A program made the translations under genes and the position numbers. Shown one piece after another: positions 43,804 to 48,677 of a stretch of 48,677 nt of DNA (position 1 is its first letter; each line of letters starts with the position of its first letter). The stretch is from Pseudomonadota bacterium. GTDB lineage: Bacteria; Pseudomonadota; Gammaproteobacteria; Burkholderiales; Thiobacillaceae. The stretch lies in NCBI GenBank assembly GCA_030653935.1, contig JAURYL010000041.1, positions 1 through 48,677 on the forward strand, given 5' to 3'. Below the pieces are notes generated by a model. The model did no database searches and had not been told where the DNA came from. It worked only from the letters and a program-made list of their open reading frames with translations.

Positions 43804-43887
43804 ATGCGCGAATCATTTCACCCCGTCTCGCTCAGCTTTCTTATGCGGTATGCCACTCGGCTGCTGCTGCCCCGGCGCGGGCACTGA
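43804..43887 (+). CDS. Possible leucine leader peptide upstream of leuA
   Basis: A 27-codon frame ends MRYATRLLLPRRGH-stop and has three consecutive CTG leucine codons (43861-43869) six codons before the TGA. An internal ATG at 43843 would give a 14-residue peptide. Before leuA this is the form of a transcription-attenuation leader. A hairpin CGCCCA/TGGGCG (43931-43947) follows, but it has no T tract and lies next to the leuA ribosome-binding site, so control of translation is also possible. Neither ATG has a clear ribosome-binding site. Confidence 0.4.
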   Translation: MRESFHPVSLSFLMRYATRLLLPRRGH

Positions 43888-43968
43888 TTTCTTACCTCCC
43901 CCTGCTGTACCCCCATTCGTTATCCGTTTACGCCCAGAATCTGGGCGGGTGAACCATTGGAGTGCGTC

Positions 43969-45519
<1,551 letters not shown>

Positions 45520-45534
45520 GTTTTTAGAAGCCAC

Positions 45535-45574
45535 AATGCAAAACGGGCGACCATCTGGTCGCCCGTTTTGCATT
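45535..45574. terminator. Strong bidirectional terminator after leuA
   Basis: A 19-bp perfect stem (45535-45553 with 45556-45574) with a 2-nt loop contains AAAACGGGCGACCA and its inverse. A and T tracts are built into the stem, serving leuA and the convergent heme protein gene. Confidence 0.9.
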
Positions 45575-45587
45575 CAGCTCGGGGTGT

Positions 45588-46355
45588 TTAGCGGATGCAG
45601 GGGATCTCGCCTTCCTCGTTGACACCTGCCGGTACTTTGCCTAGCCACATCTGGTACATGGAGGTGAACCACATGATGGTGAAGGCGGTACCCATCAAGG
45701 CGCCGGAGAGGATAACCACCCAGGCGAAACCGCTCCAGACCTTGGTCAGATACCAGGACGCGACGTCGGTGATCAGGGTCAGGAAGGGGATGGCGATGAC
45801 CACGCACTTCACCCAGGTCGGACGCACCAGGGCATGGGTGAAGATGTAGCCGGTGATGAAGAAGATGAAGGTAATCGAGAACAGGTGGATGTGAGAGACA
45901 CGCACCAGGGTATGAATGGTCATGCCTTCATCCTTGGCGGTGACTTTGGCGATGCCGTCAGCGGAGGTGAAGTTGGGCAGATGCGGATTGGCTTCGGGGC
46001 TGTGGCAGGCGATGCAGTGCTCCTGCATGATCGGGTCGATCTTGGTCGCGATGTCCTCGGCGTTGGCGCCGGTATGCAGCCAATCGAAAATGACCTGGCG
46101 CTTTTCCGCCGGCAACATGTCCGCCATCGAGCCGCGCAGCGCGGTTTCCAGCTTGGTGCCCTCGGGGTTGCCGCCGTAGGCGATCATCAAGTCCTTGCCG
46201 GAGAGCATCGGGTCACCATCCTTGCCGGCGTGGTTTTCCCAGACCTGGAACATGGCCATGCAATAACCCAGGCCGAAAACCAACAGCACCATGCTGAACA
46301 GAACTCGTACCGACATCGGTAGAAATTTGAAGTGCACGTTATTCATTTTGGACAT
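45588..46355 (-). CDS. Multi-pass membrane protein with one c-type heme site
   Basis: A 255-residue protein. There is one N-terminal membrane helix (about 15-37), a periplasmic domain with one heme motif CIACH (about 114-118), then three or four helices. The first of these contains RVSHIHLFSITFIFFITGYIFTHA, whose His-x-His may ligate a metal or heme. I do not recognise a characterised family; similar proteins occur in betaproteobacteria and are often misnamed in databases. AGAGGAA lies 7 nt before ATG 46355. It has its own promoter and looks monocistronic. A role in quinol or periplasmic electron transfer is plausible but unproven. Confidence 0.72.
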   Translation of the reverse strand: MSKMNNVHFKFLPMSVRVLFSMVLLVFGLGYCMAMFQVWENHAGKDGDPMLSGKDLMIAYGGNPEGTKLETALRGSMADMLPAEKRQVIFDWLHTGANAEDIATKIDPIMQEHCIACHSPEANPHLPNFTSADGIAKVTAKDEGMTIHTLVRVSHIHLFSITFIFFITGYIFTHALVRPTWVKCVVIAIPFLTLITDVASWYLTKVWSGFAWVVILSGALMGTAFTIMWFTSMYQMWLGKVPAGVNEEGEIPCIR

Positions 46356-46382
46356 GATGATTCCTCTAGAAAGTGTCGGGCG

Positions 46383-46411
46383 AGTTTATAAGCGGACTCT
46401 AATGTCGTCAA
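46383..46411 (-). promoter_or_regulatory. Sigma-70 promoter of the heme-c membrane protein gene
   Basis: On the minus strand TTGACG (46411-46406), a 17-bp spacer and TAAACT (46388-46383). An overlapping TATAAA gives a 15-bp spacer alternative. It lies 28 nt before the start codon at 46355. Confidence 0.6.
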
Positions 46412-46448
46412 TTCGGCGCCTGGAGACAAGCGCCAGCTTTGACCAAGG

Positions 46449-46786
46449 TCAACTTCTTGGGTTTAAGCGGGCGTACCAAGCCGCCGTGATGAAAAAAACC
46501 AGGGAAAGTGCCACCTCGATCAGGGCAAGTGTTGCGGAATTGCCACTGTCCGACCAGGCGCGCACGCTGCCTTCGGTGAAGTAGAGCCAGATCAACAGGG
46601 TGGACCAGCGATAGGTATAAACGCGGCCGTGCAGGATGCCGAACAGCGGCAGCAGCAGCGGCAGGACTTTCAACACCAGCCAGGAGCCCCCGGGGCGCAG
46701 CGGCGCCAGCCAGAGCTCCCAGGCGACGCACAAGGCGATCAGTCCGATCAGGCTGGCCGAGGCCAGGTTGCGCAATAGCGCCGGGC

Positions 46787-46790
<4 letters not shown>
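46449..46790 (-). CDS. DUF2069 family membrane protein
   Basis: A 113-residue protein with four predicted helices and the DUF2069 signature LPLLLPLFGILHGRVYTYRWSTLLIWLYFTEG. The function is unknown. GTG 46790 starts within the stop of the HugZ-like gene (GTGA overlap), so it is the last gene of a wrbA - hugZ-like - DUF2069 operon. Confidence 0.85.

Positions 46791-48677
<1,887 letters not shown>

Overview
The window looks like chromosome of a GC-rich betaproteobacterium (Rhodocyclales/Nitrosomonadales-like). This is inferred from the cytochrome c4 - engB - hemB order, the Mg-type HemB, the pilMNOPQ operon with ponA divergent to it, and a PEP-CTERM regulatory locus (prsK, prsR, prsT) of the kind found in exopolysaccharide-making betaproteobacteria. 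No rRNA genes, CRISPR arrays or complete insertion sequences were seen. There is one tRNA gene (Arg, CCG).

Layout. Bases 1-433: the end of an unrecognised gene, two tandem terminators, a cluster of short GCTTACC repeats and a minus-strand tRNA-Arg, which together suggest the edge of an integrated element. 618-7062: housekeeping and respiratory genes (di-heme cytochrome c5, Rep helicase, cytochrome c4, EngB, HemB, a YcgR/PilZ protein), with two palindromic MITE-like elements on either side of hemB. 7186-8843: a two-gene cassette of a FeeM-like N-acyl amino acid synthase and a ThiF/E1-like adenylyltransferase, with its own promoter. 8954-26097: a long minus-strand PEP-CTERM/EPS block. It holds a PEP-CTERM protein with a textbook sigma-54 promoter (-24/-12 element, IHF site, upstream palindrome), an RND/MmpL exporter with an outer-membrane barrel and a LolA-like lipoprotein carrier, two tandem PrsT TPR proteins, the sigma-54 activator PrsR, its kinase PrsK, and an EpsB-type sugar transferase split by an in-frame stop. 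26206-34309: a conserved hypothetical gene, ponA (PBP1A) and divergently pilMNOPQ.

34375-43529: accessory material. A lipoprotein of about 2470 residues made of some 21 Ig-like repeats follows pilQ. After it come a tiny lipoprotein, the last 36 codons of a lost outer-membrane barrel gene, a BrnT/BrnA toxin-antitoxin pair and a YggT-like protein, with several palindromic repeats between them. 43804-48677: leuA with a possible Leu-rich leader peptide, a heme-c membrane protein, and a DUF2069 - HugZ - WrbA run with overlapping genes, ending in a repeat-rich stretch.

How it works together (inference): PrsK senses an envelope signal and phosphorylates PrsR. PrsR then activates sigma-54 promoters such as the one in front of the PEP-CTERM gene at 8954-10126. 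The product would be anchored and processed by an exosortase that is not in this window. The acyl amino acid synthase cassette and the RND/LolA-like/barrel operon sit inside or next to the same block and are candidate envelope-modification functions of one regulon.
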